Positions 17,243 to 26,817 are shown, numbered from the stretch's first letter. The stretch is DNA of 64,000 nucleotides from Acidocella aromatica (GCF_014201825.1 NZ_JACHFJ010000001.1:434001-498000); one strand, 5' to 3'. The notes: a model not told the origin generated them from the letters alone. Numbers and translations are program-made.

Positions 17243-18442
17243 GAACAACTCCCGCCCGATATAACCGCCAGGGCGCACCCCCGGCGGACAGGCGAACACC
17301 GCGCTGCTGACATGGGTGGTGAACTGGTTCAGCGCATCCATCTTCGAGAGCTTGTCGAAAATGGGCATGAAGCCGGTGCGCGGGTCCTGCTGGTAAGCCT
17401 GGAAGAACAGCCCGGCATCATACTCGATGCCCTGGTGCCAGGGCGGCCAACGCTCGGCGGTGAAATTGGCGCCGTCGTTATAAGAGTAGGAACGGCGCAG
17501 GATCTGCGCGCCGTCGTTATTCGCGGCGGCGGCCAGGCGGGCGTGAGCGGTCTCGGGGATCACATAATCGCCATTGGCGTCGGTGGCGTTGAAATCCGGC
17601 GTGTCGAACTCATGCCGGCCGCCGAGCGGCGCGCCCGAGGCCTTCTCGCGCCCGAAGGTCTTTTCCTGGAAGGCGACCTGCATGCGGTCCCAGTGCTCGA
17701 GCGCGATGCGGATGCGCCGTGCCACCATATAGCTGCCGCCCTGCATCCAGCCCGGCTGGGTAACCCATACCGCCTTGTCCATCGCGGCTCCGGCGGGATT
17801 CATGGTGCCGTCCTTGAAGCCCATGAGGTTGCGCGGCGTGCCGGGCGATTGGCGCGCGGTGGCAAAGCCGCTCTGCACCCATTTGAGCTGCACGGCGCCA
17901 TAGCCCAGCCTTGCCAGCTGGCGCACGGCGTGGAATGCGACCTGGGCATCGTTGGCGCAGGCCTGGACGCAGAGCGCCCCGCCGGAAATGCCGGGCACAA
18001 GCTGATCGCCAGGATAGCGCGGCAGATCCACCAGCGCGGCCGGGCGCTTGGCGGCCAAGCCATAGCGATCCTGCCCGTTCTGGACGAACAATTCCGGCCC
18101 AAAACCAAAGGTCAGGGTGAGGCCGGAAGGCGGCAGGCCATCGGCCTCGCCGCTATCCCCCGCCTGCACGGGCTGCCCGGCGGTGAGCCGGGCCGAGGCG
18201 TCGGTCCAACTCTTCAGCAGCGCCACGACATCCTCACGCTTCGTCGCCACAAGGTCGAACGAGGCGAAATACAGCTGATCCTGCATCGGCGTGGTGATGC
18301 CCGCCTGATGCGCGCCATGGAACGGCACGGTCTGCGCCGCCACGGGGGCGGCGATGGCGGCAGTGGCGAGGCCTCCAGCCACGCCCCCCGCCAGACCGAA
18401 AAACGTGCGGCGCGAGGCCCCAGATGAATTGGCGCCGCTCAC
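17231..18442 (-). CDS. efeB: Dyp-type heme peroxidase, EfeB-like, Tat-exported
   Basis: A 403-residue protein starting at GTG 18442 (GTGA overlap with the upstream gene). The N-terminus has a twin-arginine signal (SRRTFFGLAGGVAGG), so it is folded with heme before export to the periplasm. The DyP signature GFKDGTMNP (GxxDG, distal Asp) and a proximal-His region (ETAHARLA) followed by ILRRSYSY are present, with the FFQAYQQDPRTGF C-terminus typical of EfeB. EfeB takes part in iron acquisition (ferrous oxidation or heme deferrochelation, debated). No efeU or efeO is seen here; the locus instead has a ferric ABC transporter, so it may serve that. Confidence 0.92.
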   Translation of the reverse strand: MSGANSSGASRRTFFGLAGGVAGGLATAAIAAPVAAQTVPFHGAHQAGITTPMQDQLYFASFDLVATKREDVVALLKSWTDASARLTAGQPVQAGDSGEADGLPPSGLTLTFGFGPELFVQNGQDRYGLAAKRPAALVDLPRYPGDQLVPGISGGALCVQACANDAQVAFHAVRQLARLGYGAVQLKWVQSGFATARQSPGTPRNLMGFKDGTMNPAGAAMDKAVWVTQPGWMQGGSYMVARRIRIALEHWDRMQVAFQEKTFGREKASGAPLGGRHEFDTPDFNATDANGDYVIPETAHARLAAAANNDGAQILRRSYSYNDGANFTAERWPPWHQGIEYDAGLFFQAYQQDPRTGFMPIFDKLSKMDALNQFTTHVSSAVFACPPGVRPGGYIGRELFEAA

Positions 18443-19563
18443 CGCGCCTCGGCGATCGTGTTCACATCGTCCTCCACATAGTAAAAACCCTTGCCATCCG
18501 GGGCCAGCGCGAGGCCAAACAGATCGCCGCTGCCTGGCGGGGTCTGCGCCTCATCCTTGTCGATCCACTGCGCCCCGACCTGCTTGCCACTCACGGGGTC
18601 TATCTCGACCGCCTGGCCATTCAGCCCATTCACCGTCAGCAGATTGCCGTTGGGTGCCGTGGCCAACGCCAACGGGCGCTTGAGCAGCCCGTCCTGCATC
18701 ACCACCGTGCCGGTGCCGGCGCTATCCGTGCGGGTCGCGGCATTGGGGATGGAGACGATGCGGTTGCCGATGGCGTCCGAGACATACAGCTCGCCGTTCT
18801 TGCCCAGGGCCAAACCGGTCGGGCCGACCAGGAACACGCTGGCATCGGCCTGCGCGCCAAAGCCGTTGGCAATGACGGTGCGGCTGGCCACCTGCGGTTT
18901 GCCTCCAGCAGGGATGCTAAGATTCAGTCGCAGCACGGTGGCGGTGTTCTGCACTGGCTGACCAGGCACGCCGATGCCGAACCCGGCATTGCTGAGGAAC
19001 AGGATGGCGGTCTCGCCATTGTCGATCCAGGCCATGTTGCCCCACGGGTCGGCGATGTCCGGCCCGGTGATGGTGTCGGCCACCTTGCCCGAGGAATCGA
19101 GCACGACCAGGCAGCCTTTGCCCAATGTCTTGGTCGTTCCATCGGTGCTCGGCGCGCTGCCCACAATCACCCAGCCGGATTTCAGCATCACCATCGCGGT
19201 GGAAAGGCCAATGCCGCCAGGGCAGCCCGGCAAATCGTGCGGGATGGTGGCGAAGGTGGTGAGCTTGCCGGTCGAGGGCCGGTAATCGACGATGGTGCTG
19301 CCCGTGCCCTGGAAATTGCCCTGGTTGTTGAAATTATCGACGAGGACGTCCCCCACCTGCACGGAGCCCGCGGAAACCGGCGCCACCAGAATTGCATAGG
19401 GGTTCTGGTCGCCATTGGCGGGCTCGGTCGAGGTCAGCACATGATGCTTGTGCAGCGTCCCAAGAAACCCCGAGCCGCCGCCCTGCTCCGCCGCCGCAGC
19501 CGGAGCCGCCAGCGTCAGGCAGGAGAGCGCCGCCAGGGTCTTGAATGTCGTATGCTTTATCAT
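18439..19563 (-). CDS. Secreted beta-propeller (NHL-like) protein co-transcribed with efeB
   Basis: A 374-residue exported protein: signal peptide FKTLAALSCLTLAAPAAAA, then repeated propeller blades of NHL/SMP-30 style (LALGKNGELYVSDAIGNRIV, LALATAPNGNLLTVNGLNG, LALAPDGKGFYYVEDD). No catalytic motif is evident. It overlaps efeB by 4 nt and has a Fur-box-like palindrome at its promoter, so an accessory role in iron or heme handling with the peroxidase is the simplest reading. That role is inference: the family itself carries no defined function. Confidence 0.8.
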   Translation of the reverse strand: MIKHTTFKTLAALSCLTLAAPAAAAEQGGGSGFLGTLHKHHVLTSTEPANGDQNPYAILVAPVSAGSVQVGDVLVDNFNNQGNFQGTGSTIVDYRPSTGKLTTFATIPHDLPGCPGGIGLSTAMVMLKSGWVIVGSAPSTDGTTKTLGKGCLVVLDSSGKVADTITGPDIADPWGNMAWIDNGETAILFLSNAGFGIGVPGQPVQNTATVLRLNLSIPAGGKPQVASRTVIANGFGAQADASVFLVGPTGLALGKNGELYVSDAIGNRIVSIPNAATRTDSAGTGTVVMQDGLLKRPLALATAPNGNLLTVNGLNGQAVEIDPVSGKQVGAQWIDKDEAQTPPGSGDLFGLALAPDGKGFYYVEDDVNTIAEAR

Positions 19564-19597
19564 GGTGCAGCCTTTCCTATGCCGTCAAAATTGTTAA

Positions 19598-19640
19598 TGC
19601 AACTCATTCGCATTATCTGGGTAAAAAGAGGTTCTTTCAG
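19598..19640 (-). promoter_or_regulatory. Promoter with Fur-box-like palindrome for the propeller-efeB operon
   Basis: On the reverse strand, CTGAAA (19635-19640), a 17-bp spacer and GATAAT (19612-19617) form a sigma70-like promoter. Immediately downstream, forward-strand TGCAACTCATTCGCA (19598-19612) has the same 7-1-7 layout as the perfect box before fbpA and matches it at 12 of 15 positions. It would let Fur block this promoter under iron repletion. The -35 overlaps the end of the ABC ATPase gene, so this is an internal second promoter. Confidence 0.65.
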
Positions 19641-20677
19641 TCCATCGGGTAGGTCATCACCGGCCCTTCCACCGTGACCCAGACCTTGCCACCCCGCTCC
19701 GGTACCGCATGGCCGCAGATACGGGCCGAGACCGCCGCCTCGGCAGCCTCCAGGCGCAGCGCCACCATCGCATCCGGGCCGTAATAGGTGATGTCCGCCA
19801 CATCGGCCCGCGCTGCCTCCGGCATGGGTGCGGTAGAAAGTCGGATCTGCTCGGGGCGCAGCATAACCCGCACCGCGCCCAAGGCAGCGGGCGCGGCCAG
19901 GGGAAATACGCCCAGCGCCGTATGGGCCGAGCCGCCCAAGGCTTGGCCAGGGAGGAAAACCGCCTCCCCCACGAAGGCCGCCAGTTCCGGCGTGGCCGGG
20001 CGGCGGTACAGTTCCATCGGCACGCTAAGCTGCGCCAGCACGCCGCGCTGCATCACCCCCACGCGGCTGCCCATCGCCAGCGCCTCGGGCTGATCATGCG
20101 TCACCAGAATCGCGGTGGCATTGGCGGCGCACAGGGCGCTGGCCACGGCGGCGCGGGTTTCGGCGCGCAAACCTGCATCTAGGGCGGAGAAGGGTTCATC
20201 GAGCAGCAACATGCGCGGATGCGGAGCCAAGGCGCGGGCCAGGGCCACCCGCTGCTGCTCTCCGCCCGAAAGCTGCTGCGGCGCGCGGTTGGCGTAATGC
20301 TCGGGCAGGCCGACAAGTTCCAGCAACTCGGCCACCCGCGCCTTGGCCCGGCGCTGCGCGCGCGGCAGGCCGAACACGATGTTCTCCGCCACGGAGAGAT
20401 GCGGGAAAAGCGCCCCCTCCTGCGCCACATAGCCGATGCCCCGGCGCTCGGGGGGGAGGCTCTGGCGGCCATCCGCGAGCAGATGCCCATCCAGCCGGAT
20501 AGTACCGGAATCTGGGCGCAAGAACCCGGCGATCAGCCGCAGCAGCGTGGTCTTGCCGCTGCCCGAAGCACCGAGAATGGCCACCAGCTCGCCCGCCGCG
20601 ACGCTGAAATTGATCCCGCGCAGCACCGGGATGGCGGCGAAATTCTTGTCCAGGCCGGAGATGTTAAGTTCAGACAT
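19637..20677 (-). CDS. fbpC: Ferric-iron ABC transporter ATPase (FbpC-like)
   Basis: The coding frame is long and open upstream, but the gene proper starts at ATG 20677 (MSELNISGLDKNFAAIPVLR), 5 nt after the permease stop. The 346 residues have Walker A GASGSGKTTLL, signature LSGGEQQRVALARA, Walker B MLLLDEPFSALD and the H-loop VTHDQPEA. A C-terminal TOBE domain follows (VMLRPEQIRLS). This matches the FbpC/PotA/CysA class; the adjacent Fe-type binding protein and fused permease make ferric iron the likely cargo. Confidence 0.9.
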   Translation of the reverse strand: MSELNISGLDKNFAAIPVLRGINFSVAAGELVAILGASGSGKTTLLRLIAGFLRPDSGTIRLDGHLLADGRQSLPPERRGIGYVAQEGALFPHLSVAENIVFGLPRAQRRAKARVAELLELVGLPEHYANRAPQQLSGGEQQRVALARALAPHPRMLLLDEPFSALDAGLRAETRAAVASALCAANATAILVTHDQPEALAMGSRVGVMQRGVLAQLSVPMELYRRPATPELAAFVGEAVFLPGQALGGSAHTALGVFPLAAPAALGAVRVMLRPEQIRLSTAPMPEAARADVADITYYGPDAMVALRLEAAEAAVSARICGHAVPERGGKVWVTVEGPVMTYPMD

Positions 20678-20682
20678 GATCT

Positions 20683-22251
20683 TTAAGCCTCCACCCGCGA
20701 GGCCCCGAAACGCTGCGCCAACAGCCAAGAGGCGCTCATGGAGAGCAGCGCCGTGGCGGCGGCATAAGGAGCGGCGGCGGCAAAGGCGATGGTCGAGGTA
20801 TCGGCCCAGATCTGCGTCGCCAGCGTGTGGGTGCCGATCGGCGCCAGCAGCAGCGTGGCGGTGAGTTCGGTGGACACGCCGATGAACACCATGGCGGCGG
20901 CGGCCCCCAGTCCGGCGGCGGTCAATGGCAGGGTGATGCGCCAGAGCACGGCGAAACCGTTGAGCCCGAGCGTGCGCCCGGCTTCCTCCAGCCGCTGCTG
21001 CGCCTGGGACAAAGCGGCACGCACACTCACCAGCGCCACCGGCAGAAACAGAATGGCATAGGCGAAGAGCAGCGACAGACGGCTCTGATACAGCGGGTGC
21101 AGATGATGCACGGTGAGCGAGATAAGCGCCAGCGCCACCACGATGCCCGGCACGCTCTGGCCGAGATAGGCGCAGCGCTCGACCAGCGCCACCGCCCAGC
21201 CATGATGCCGCGCCGCCAGCAACGCCAAAGGCAGCGCCAGCAGCAGCGTCAGCACCGCACCTTCCAGCCCCAGCCCCACGGAACTCCAAAGCGACAAGAG
21301 CAGATCCGTCCACGCCCCGCCCGCCACCGTGTTGGCGGCGCTGTTGGCGCGGGTCAACCAAAAGCCGATCACGCCCAGCGGCACGCCGGTGGAAATGAGC
21401 GCAAACAGCACCAGCCCCGGCAGGGCCACATGCCGCCAGCGCCCCAGCGGATAACGCGCCGCACTCCGCCGCGCCCCGCGCGCGAGGCGGCCATAGCGCG
21501 CCGTGCCGCGCACAAGCTGCTCGGCGGCTAGGCAGGCAATGCAGAGCAGCACCAACACCATGGCCAGCAAGGCGGGCTCGGCACCGGAAAACCCGGTGCG
21601 GTAAAGGGCGTAGATGGCTGTGGTAAAGGTGCGGAATCGCAACAATGCGAAGGCGCCGAACTCCACCAGCGTGTTGGCCGCCACCAGCAGCATGCCGCCC
21701 AGCAGGGCCGGGCGTAGCTGCGGCAACACCACACGCCAGAAGATGGCGCACGGGGAGAGCCCCAGCGTACGCGCGGTTTCCTCCAGCGCCGGGTCCATCT
21801 CGCGCAATGCCGCCGCCACAGGCAGGTACACCAGCGGATAATAGGCGATGGTCACGACCAGCAGCGCCCCCCCGAAGGTGGCGAAGGCGGAACTCATGGA
21901 AAGCCAAGCATAGCTGCTGATGAAGGAGGGGATGGAGAGCGGCACTACCATCAGCGGCGCCCATACGCGCCGCCCCGGCACATCCATGCGCTCCATCAGC
22001 CACGCCGCCGCCGTGCCGATGACGGCGCACAAGCCCGTCACGCAGGCAATCAGCAGCAGCGTGTTCACCAGCAACTCGCCCACAAGCGGCCGCCAGAGGA
22101 GCATCACAGCCCTGCCCCAGCCAATGCTGGCGGCGTTGAACGCCGTTACCGCCAGCGGCAGCAGCACGAGGAGAGACACCGCCCCGGCCGCCAGCAGCAA
22201 AGCCGGGCGGGGGGCGTCCTCATGCGCCGTCATGTTGGCCAGGGCAGACAC
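20683..22251 (-). CDS. fbpB: Ferric-iron ABC transporter permease (FbpB-like, fused double permease)
   Basis: A 522-residue inner-membrane protein with about 12 hydrophobic segments forming two BPD-type permease halves. Each half has an EAA loop (EETARTLGLSPCAIFWRVVL in the first, EEAGRTLGLNGFAVLWRITL in the second), the arrangement seen in FbpB/SfuB. It lies 3 nt after the binding-protein gene and 5 nt before the ATPase. Confidence 0.92.
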   Translation of the reverse strand: MSALANMTAHEDAPRPALLLAAGAVSLLVLLPLAVTAFNAASIGWGRAVMLLWRPLVGELLVNTLLLIACVTGLCAVIGTAAAWLMERMDVPGRRVWAPLMVVPLSIPSFISSYAWLSMSSAFATFGGALLVVTIAYYPLVYLPVAAALREMDPALEETARTLGLSPCAIFWRVVLPQLRPALLGGMLLVAANTLVEFGAFALLRFRTFTTAIYALYRTGFSGAEPALLAMVLVLLCIACLAAEQLVRGTARYGRLARGARRSAARYPLGRWRHVALPGLVLFALISTGVPLGVIGFWLTRANSAANTVAGGAWTDLLLSLWSSVGLGLEGAVLTLLLALPLALLAARHHGWAVALVERCAYLGQSVPGIVVALALISLTVHHLHPLYQSRLSLLFAYAILFLPVALVSVRAALSQAQQRLEEAGRTLGLNGFAVLWRITLPLTAAGLGAAAAMVFIGVSTELTATLLLAPIGTHTLATQIWADTSTIAFAAAAPYAAATALLSMSASWLLAQRFGASRVEA

Positions 22252-22254
22252 GGA

Positions 22255-23262
22255 TCAGATCAGCCCGGCCTGTTGCAGCAACTGCCCGGCTTCCTGGTCG
22301 TCGCCCAGGTCGGACGGCGCGATGGCGGGAGGCTGCAACTCGCTGAACGGGGTGAGCTGGGCGTTGGGGGCGATGCCGGGACGCAGCGGGTATTCGAAGT
22401 CGATCTCGCTCTTGCCCAGCAGCTCCTGCGCCTTGGGGCCGGCGAGGAAGGCGAGGAATTTCTGCGCCTCGGCTTGATTCTTCGAGGATTTCAGCACCGC
22501 GGCACCAGAGACGTTGACCAGACCGCCGACATCGCCGTTGCGGAAGTGGTAGAGTTTGCTGTCGATCTTGCTGGCACCCAGCTCGGTGCGCAGGCGGTAC
22601 CAGTAGTAGTTGTTGATGAGGCCGGAGGCGACATCGCCATGCGCCACGGCGGCGGCAACGCCCTCGTCGTCGTCATAGATCTTGGCGTTGTCCTTCAGCC
22701 CCTTCAGCCAGGCGAGCGTGGCCTCGGTGCCGTGGAGCTTGGTCATGGCGCTCACCAGGGGGAGGAAATCGCCGTCGCTGGGGGCGACGCCGATTTTGCC
22801 CTTCCATTGCGGCTTGGCGAAGTCGAGCAGCGAGACTGGGAGTTCCGCATCATTGAGCTTGGCGGGGTTGTAGGCCAGCACGTTCTCGCGGGCCAGCAGA
22901 CCGAGCCAGTTGCCATCGGCGGCGCTGTATTTGGCCGGGACCAGGGCCAGCGTGGCGGTAGCAACCGGGGCGAGCAGGCCCTTTTCGTCCAGCAGGTTCA
23001 GCTCGGGCGAGTTCTCAGTGAAGAACACATCGGCTGGGGAGTCCGCACCTTCCTGGATGAGCTGGTTGGCGATATCCGGCCCCTCCCCTTCATGGAGCAG
23101 CACCTTGATCCCCGTCTCCTTGGTGAATTCGGCGGCCAGCATGGCGTCCACCTGCGGGTGCTGGGCGCTGTAAACCGTGAGCGGCACGGATTGCGCAAAG
23201 GCGGGACCAGAGGCCAGAACCACCACGCCAGCCGCGGCGGCGAGCAGGAAACGGGACTTCAT
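22255..23262 (-). CDS. fbpA: Ferric-iron periplasmic binding protein (FbpA-like)
   Basis: From ATG 23262 (AAGGAG 9 nt upstream) the protein has 335 residues: a signal peptide ending AFAQS, then the FbpA-type N-terminus PLTVYSAQHPQVDAM. The adjacent tyrosines in LINNYYWYRL are equivalent to the iron-binding tyrosine pair of FbpA. ADVFFTENSPELNLL fits the same family. An in-frame ATG at 23280 would lie within the leader. A perfect Fur-type palindrome just upstream supports iron as the substrate. Confidence 0.92.
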   Translation of the reverse strand: MKSRFLLAAAAGVVVLASGPAFAQSVPLTVYSAQHPQVDAMLAAEFTKETGIKVLLHEGEGPDIANQLIQEGADSPADVFFTENSPELNLLDEKGLLAPVATATLALVPAKYSAADGNWLGLLARENVLAYNPAKLNDAELPVSLLDFAKPQWKGKIGVAPSDGDFLPLVSAMTKLHGTEATLAWLKGLKDNAKIYDDDEGVAAAVAHGDVASGLINNYYWYRLRTELGASKIDSKLYHFRNGDVGGLVNVSGAAVLKSSKNQAEAQKFLAFLAGPKAQELLGKSEIDFEYPLRPGIAPNAQLTPFSELQPPAIAPSDLGDDQEAGQLLQQAGLI

Positions 23263-23285
23263 CACGATGCACTCCTTCATGCAAA

Positions 23286-23342
23286 TGCGAATTATTCGCA
23301 GTACGAAGGCGCGGTGGTACGGAGAATGACGGAGTAAGTCAA
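23286..23342 (-). promoter_or_regulatory. fbpABC promoter with perfect Fur-box palindrome
   Basis: The reverse strand has -35 TTGACT (23337-23342), a 17-bp spacer and -10 TACCAC (23314-23319), predicting a TSS near 23307. TGCGAATTATTCGCA at 23286-23300 is a perfect 7-1-7 palindrome of the alphaproteobacterial Fur-box type, placed just downstream of the TSS where a repressor would act. The remaining 200 bp up to the DUF4238 gene hold no further gene. Confidence 0.8.
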
Positions 23343-23541
23343 GGGGGGGTGATCGTGGAGGGCTAACTTGGCGGGATTTCGCCGGTCGAATTTTGGTAAA
23401 TCCCGGCCCTGTAGCCAACTCAGTTCAACCGCTGTGCTCCTAATCACGCCTTCTCTGACGACAAAGAGCTTTAGTACGTGTCACCATTATTAGAATCTGC
23501 TATTAGAGCACATCATAAATTGAAATAGAATTGTCTCTGCC

Positions 23542-24468
23542 ATGAACATGAAGAAGGATACTCGACGCCAGCATCATGTATGGCGCAGCTACCTTGAAGC
23601 GTGGAGCACGAATCAGACCATTTTTTGTTTAATGGACAGTCTGATTTTTCCGTCGAACGTTAGTGGAGTAGGAGTAGAAAGGGATTTCTATAAGCTCTCG
23701 CCCTTAACCAGTACTGACATTCAAGGCATTCGATGGCTTTTTGAAGGCAAGATGCATCCAAGTGGGAAGCGCGTGCGGGAGAATTTTCTAACTGCCTTTG
23801 GCTTCCCTGGGTGGCTGCTTTCCAACCCGCCGCCGCATCTGGCAGGAAACGCCAAATATGAAGCCCAATTACGGCATCAGATCATTAATGTCGAGGAAGA
23901 TTGGCACGCCGCTCTCGAGAACAAAATGACGCCAGTCATCGCTGCCCTCCGAAGGCGCGAGACATCCGTCTATACTGACGACAAAGAGTGCATCCCATTT
24001 CTGCATTTCCTATGCTTGCAGATGTTGCGTACAAAGGGAGTGCGCGACAAAATTGCTGCACGAACAAGCGAAATGAATGGGTTTAGCATCGTACGTTGCT
24101 GGAATATTCTCCGACATATTTTTGCTGTGAATGCAGGACTTAGCCTCTACCTAGAACGAAAAAAGCGTTCTCTTTTGTTGTTAGAAAATAACACGGACGT
24201 CCCATTCATAACCGGCGATCAGCCTGTCGTTAATCTCTTTTCAAATTCTGCCTCCGACAAGCCGCCAGAACTATTCGCTCCCTATTATCCACTCAACCCA
24301 TCTACCGCGCTTATCATCGATGAGGTGGAACATAGATGCGGCTATACCAGCGGCTCGACCTCAGTTGAGCAAGTCAGGACCCTAAATAGACGAATTAGGG
24401 AGGCATCGTATCGTCAGGTATTTAGCAATTCAAAGGAAGTTCTTCAGGACATAATTGCCTCTTCGTAA
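23542..24468 (+). CDS. DUF4238-family protein in a low-G+C island
   Basis: A 308-residue cytoplasmic protein with no signal or membrane segments. The N-terminal QHHVWRSYLEAWS, the central VPFITGDQPVVN and the later YYPLNPSTALIIDE are the conserved blocks of DUF4238 (PF14022), whose function is unknown. Unlike every neighbour it is rich in A/T, uses AT-ending codons freely, and is flanked by AT-rich spacers (23419-23541 and 24469-24589) that hold nothing recognisable. It looks like a single-gene acquisition between the fbp and hut operons. No Shine-Dalgarno is clear at 23542, and MKK two codons later is an alternative start. Confidence 0.82.
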   Translation: MNMKKDTRRQHHVWRSYLEAWSTNQTIFCLMDSLIFPSNVSGVGVERDFYKLSPLTSTDIQGIRWLFEGKMHPSGKRVRENFLTAFGFPGWLLSNPPPHLAGNAKYEAQLRHQIINVEEDWHAALENKMTPVIAALRRRETSVYTDDKECIPFLHFLCLQMLRTKGVRDKIAARTSEMNGFSIVRCWNILRHIFAVNAGLSLYLERKKRSLLLLENNTDVPFITGDQPVVNLFSNSASDKPPELFAPYYPLNPSTALIIDEVEHRCGYTSGSTSVEQVRTLNRRIREASYRQVFSNSKEVLQDIIASS

Positions 24469-24589
24469 ACACAAAAAATACTCATTAGATATATCACTTA
24501 GAGCCATTTTCCATGCCTGCACGTCTGTTGCAAGAGGGAGCTTTGTAGTTCACCAACGCCGACAGTGGGACGAAACCAAAATCGAGACA

Positions 24590-25147
24590 CTACCAAATCG
24601 ATGCAACAATCGCCTGAGCAGGTTGGCTGGTCAACAAGACCACAGTCTCATTCTCGGCAATCAGGCAATCATCCATCGCCAGAGCAACGATCTCATCATC
24701 ACTCAGCACCTCACAACCACCAGACAAACACAAGACAAACCCAGCAGAAACGGAAACCTGCTCCCCCGCCGCCAGCTCCACGCGCCGCACCTCGTGACGA
24801 AAAGCCCCGCGCCTTGTCATCACGTTCAAATCCGTCACCGCACCGCCCAGCAAAGCCGCACTGGCGGGGGCATCACCCGGAAAACGCAACGGCGCGCTTT
24901 CCGGGGTAAGGAGATGCTCCACGCCATCGACAGTGAGGCGGAAGCCCACGCCCTCCAGCACCGTCAGCGTGCGCTCGATGCCGGGGAAGCTGGAGAACGG
25001 GCCATCCGCCGCCACGCGCGCCATGCTCAGCCGCCAGCCGAAATCCTCCAGCCCTGCCCCGCGCGGGAACACGGCGATCTCCGCCGTCTCCCCGCCGCCA
25101 TTCTTCCAGGGCATGGATCTGAACGCATCGCGCTTAAGGCGGCGCAT
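24590..25147 (-). CDS. hutD: HutD family protein
   Basis: From ATG 25147 (MRRLKRDAFRSMPWKNGGGE) the 185 residues form a bicupin. The family-diagnostic MPWKNGGGET at the N-terminus is followed by FGWRLSMARVAADGPFSSFP and IERTLTVLEG. HutD is needed for good growth on histidine in Pseudomonas and is thought to act as a governor of hut flux, possibly by binding a pathway metabolite. It is last in the leftward hut operon, 2 nt after hutU. The C-terminus ends at the edge of the low-G+C island. Confidence 0.92.
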   Translation of the reverse strand: MRRLKRDAFRSMPWKNGGGETAEIAVFPRGAGLEDFGWRLSMARVAADGPFSSFPGIERTLTVLEGVGFRLTVDGVEHLLTPESAPLRFPGDAPASAALLGGAVTDLNVMTRRGAFRHEVRRVELAAGEQVSVSAGFVLCLSGGCEVLSDDEIVALAMDDCLIAENETVVLLTSQPAQAIVASIW

Positions 25148-25149
25148 GG

Positions 25150-26817
25150 TCAGCCGAGAATCCCCGGCAGATCCAGCCCCTTTTCGCGCGCGCAGGTGAG
25201 CGCGATGTCGTAGCCCGCATCGGCATGGCGCATCACGCCGGTGGCGGGGTCGTTCCACAGCACGCGCTCCAGCCGCTTGGCGGCCTCTGGCGTGCCATCG
25301 GCGCAGATGACCATGCCCGCATGCTGGGAGAAGCCCATGCCCACGCCGCCGCCATGGTGCAGCGAAACCCAGGTGGCGCCCGAGGCGCAGTTGAGCAGCG
25401 CGTTCAGCAGCGGCCAGTCGGAGACGGCGTCGGACCCGTCGCGCATGGCCTCGGTCTCGCGGTTGGGCGAGGCGACGGAGCCGGAGTCGAGATGGTCGCG
25501 CCCGATGACGATGGGGGCGGAGAGTTCGCCCGAGGCCACCATCTCGTTGAAGGCGAGGCCCAGGCGGTGGCGGTCACCCAGCCCCACCCAGCAGATGCGC
25601 GCTGGCAGGCCCTGGAAGGCGATGCGCTCCTTGGCCATGTCCAGCCAGTTATGCAAATGCTTGTTGTCGGGCAGCAGCTCCTTCACCTTGGCGTCGGTCT
25701 TGTAGATATCCTCCGGGTCGCCCGAGAGCGCCGCCCAGCGGAACGGGCCGATGCCCTCGCAGAAGAGCGGGCGGATATAGGCGGGCACGAAGCCGGGGAA
25801 GGCGAAGGCGTCCGCCACACCTTCCTCGAAGGCGCGCTGGCGGATGTTGTTGCCGTAATCGAAGGTCGGCACGCCGAGCGCGTGGAAACCGAGCATCGCC
25901 TTCACATGTTCGGCCATCGAGGCACGGGCGGCCTTTTCCACGGCAGCCGGGTCGCTCTCGCGCTTGGCTTCCCACTCGGCAACGGTCCAGCCCGCGGGCA
26001 GATAGCCGTTCACCGGGTCATGCGCCGAGGTCTGGTCGGTGAGCATGTCCGGCTTGATGCCGCGACGGAGCAGCTCGGGCAGGATTTCCGCCGCGTTGCC
26101 CAGCAGGCCGACGGAAACAGGCTTCTTCTCGGCGCAGGAGCGTTCGATGATCGCCAGCGCCTCGTCCAGCGTGTCGGCGCGCTGATCGACATAGCGGGTC
26201 TTCAGCCGCATCTCGATGCGGCTGGCCTGGCACTCGATGGCCAAACATGAAGCGCCCGCCATCGTCGCCGCCAGAGGCTGCGCGCCGCCCATGCCGCCAA
26301 GCCCGGCGGTGAGCGCCCATTTGCCGGAAAGATCGCCCCCGTAATGGCGGCGTCCGGCCTCGACGAAGGTTTCGTAAGTGCCCTGCACGATGCCCTGGGT
26401 GCCGATATAGATCCACGAGCCAGCGGTCATCTGGCCGTACATCATCAGGCCCTTGCGATCCAGCTCGTTGAAATGCGCCCAGTTGGCCCAGTTCGGCACG
26501 AGGTTGGAGTTGGCAATGAGCACGCGCGGGGCATCGGGGTGGGTGCGGAACACGCCGACGGGCTTGCCGGATTGCACGAGCAAGGTCTCATCCGCTTCCA
26601 GCCGCTTGAGCGTGGAGACGATACGGTCATAGCTCTCCCAATCGCGCGCCGCGCGGCCGATGCCGCCATACACCACCAGCTCCTCCGGACGTTCGGCCAC
26701 CATCGGGTCGAGATTATTCATCAGCATCCGCAGCGGCGCCTCGGTGAGCCAGGATTTGGCGGAGAGTTCCGCACCGTGCGGGGCGCGGATGACACGGGCA
26801 TTGTCGAGACGCGTCAT
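25150..26817 (-). CDS. hutU: Urocanate hydratase HutU
   Basis: 555 residues, the standard length. It converts urocanate to 4-imidazolone-5-propanoate with a tightly bound NAD+. Hallmarks: the NAD-binding [18 protein letters not shown], the [16 protein letters not shown] region, and the urocanase active-site area [19 protein letters not shown]. It overlaps hutG by 4 nt. Confidence 0.98.
   Translation of the reverse strand: MTRLDNARVIRAPHGAELSAKSWLTEAPLRMLMNNLDPMVAERPEELVVYGGIGRAARDWESYDRIVSTLKRLEADETLLVQSGKPVGVFRTHPDAPRVLIANSNLVPNWANWAHFNELDRKGLMMYGQMTAGSWIYIGTQGIVQGTYETFVEAGRRHYGGDLSGKWALTAGLGGMGGAQPLAATMAGASCLAIECQASRIEMRLKTRYVDQRADTLDEALAIIERSCAEKKPVSVGLLGNAAEILPELLRRGIKPDMLTDQTSAHDPVNGYLPAGWTVAEWEAKRESDPAAVEKAARASMAEHVKAMLGFHALGVPTFDYGNNIRQRAFEEGVADAFAFPGFVPAYIRPLFCEGIGPFRWAALSGDPEDIYKTDAKVKELLPDNKHLHNWLDMAKERIAFQGLPARICWVGLGDRHRLGLAFNEMVASGELSAPIVIGRDHLDSGSVASPNRETEAMRDGSDAVSDWPLLNALLNCASGATWVSLHHGGGVGMGFSQHAGMVICADGTPEAAKRLERVLWNDPATGVMRHADAGYDIALTCAREKGLDLPGILG

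Noticed and set aside
20678..22030. N-terminal extension of the fbpC frame
   Set aside because: It overlaps the permease gene entirely and lacks ABC features; the ATPase begins at 20677.
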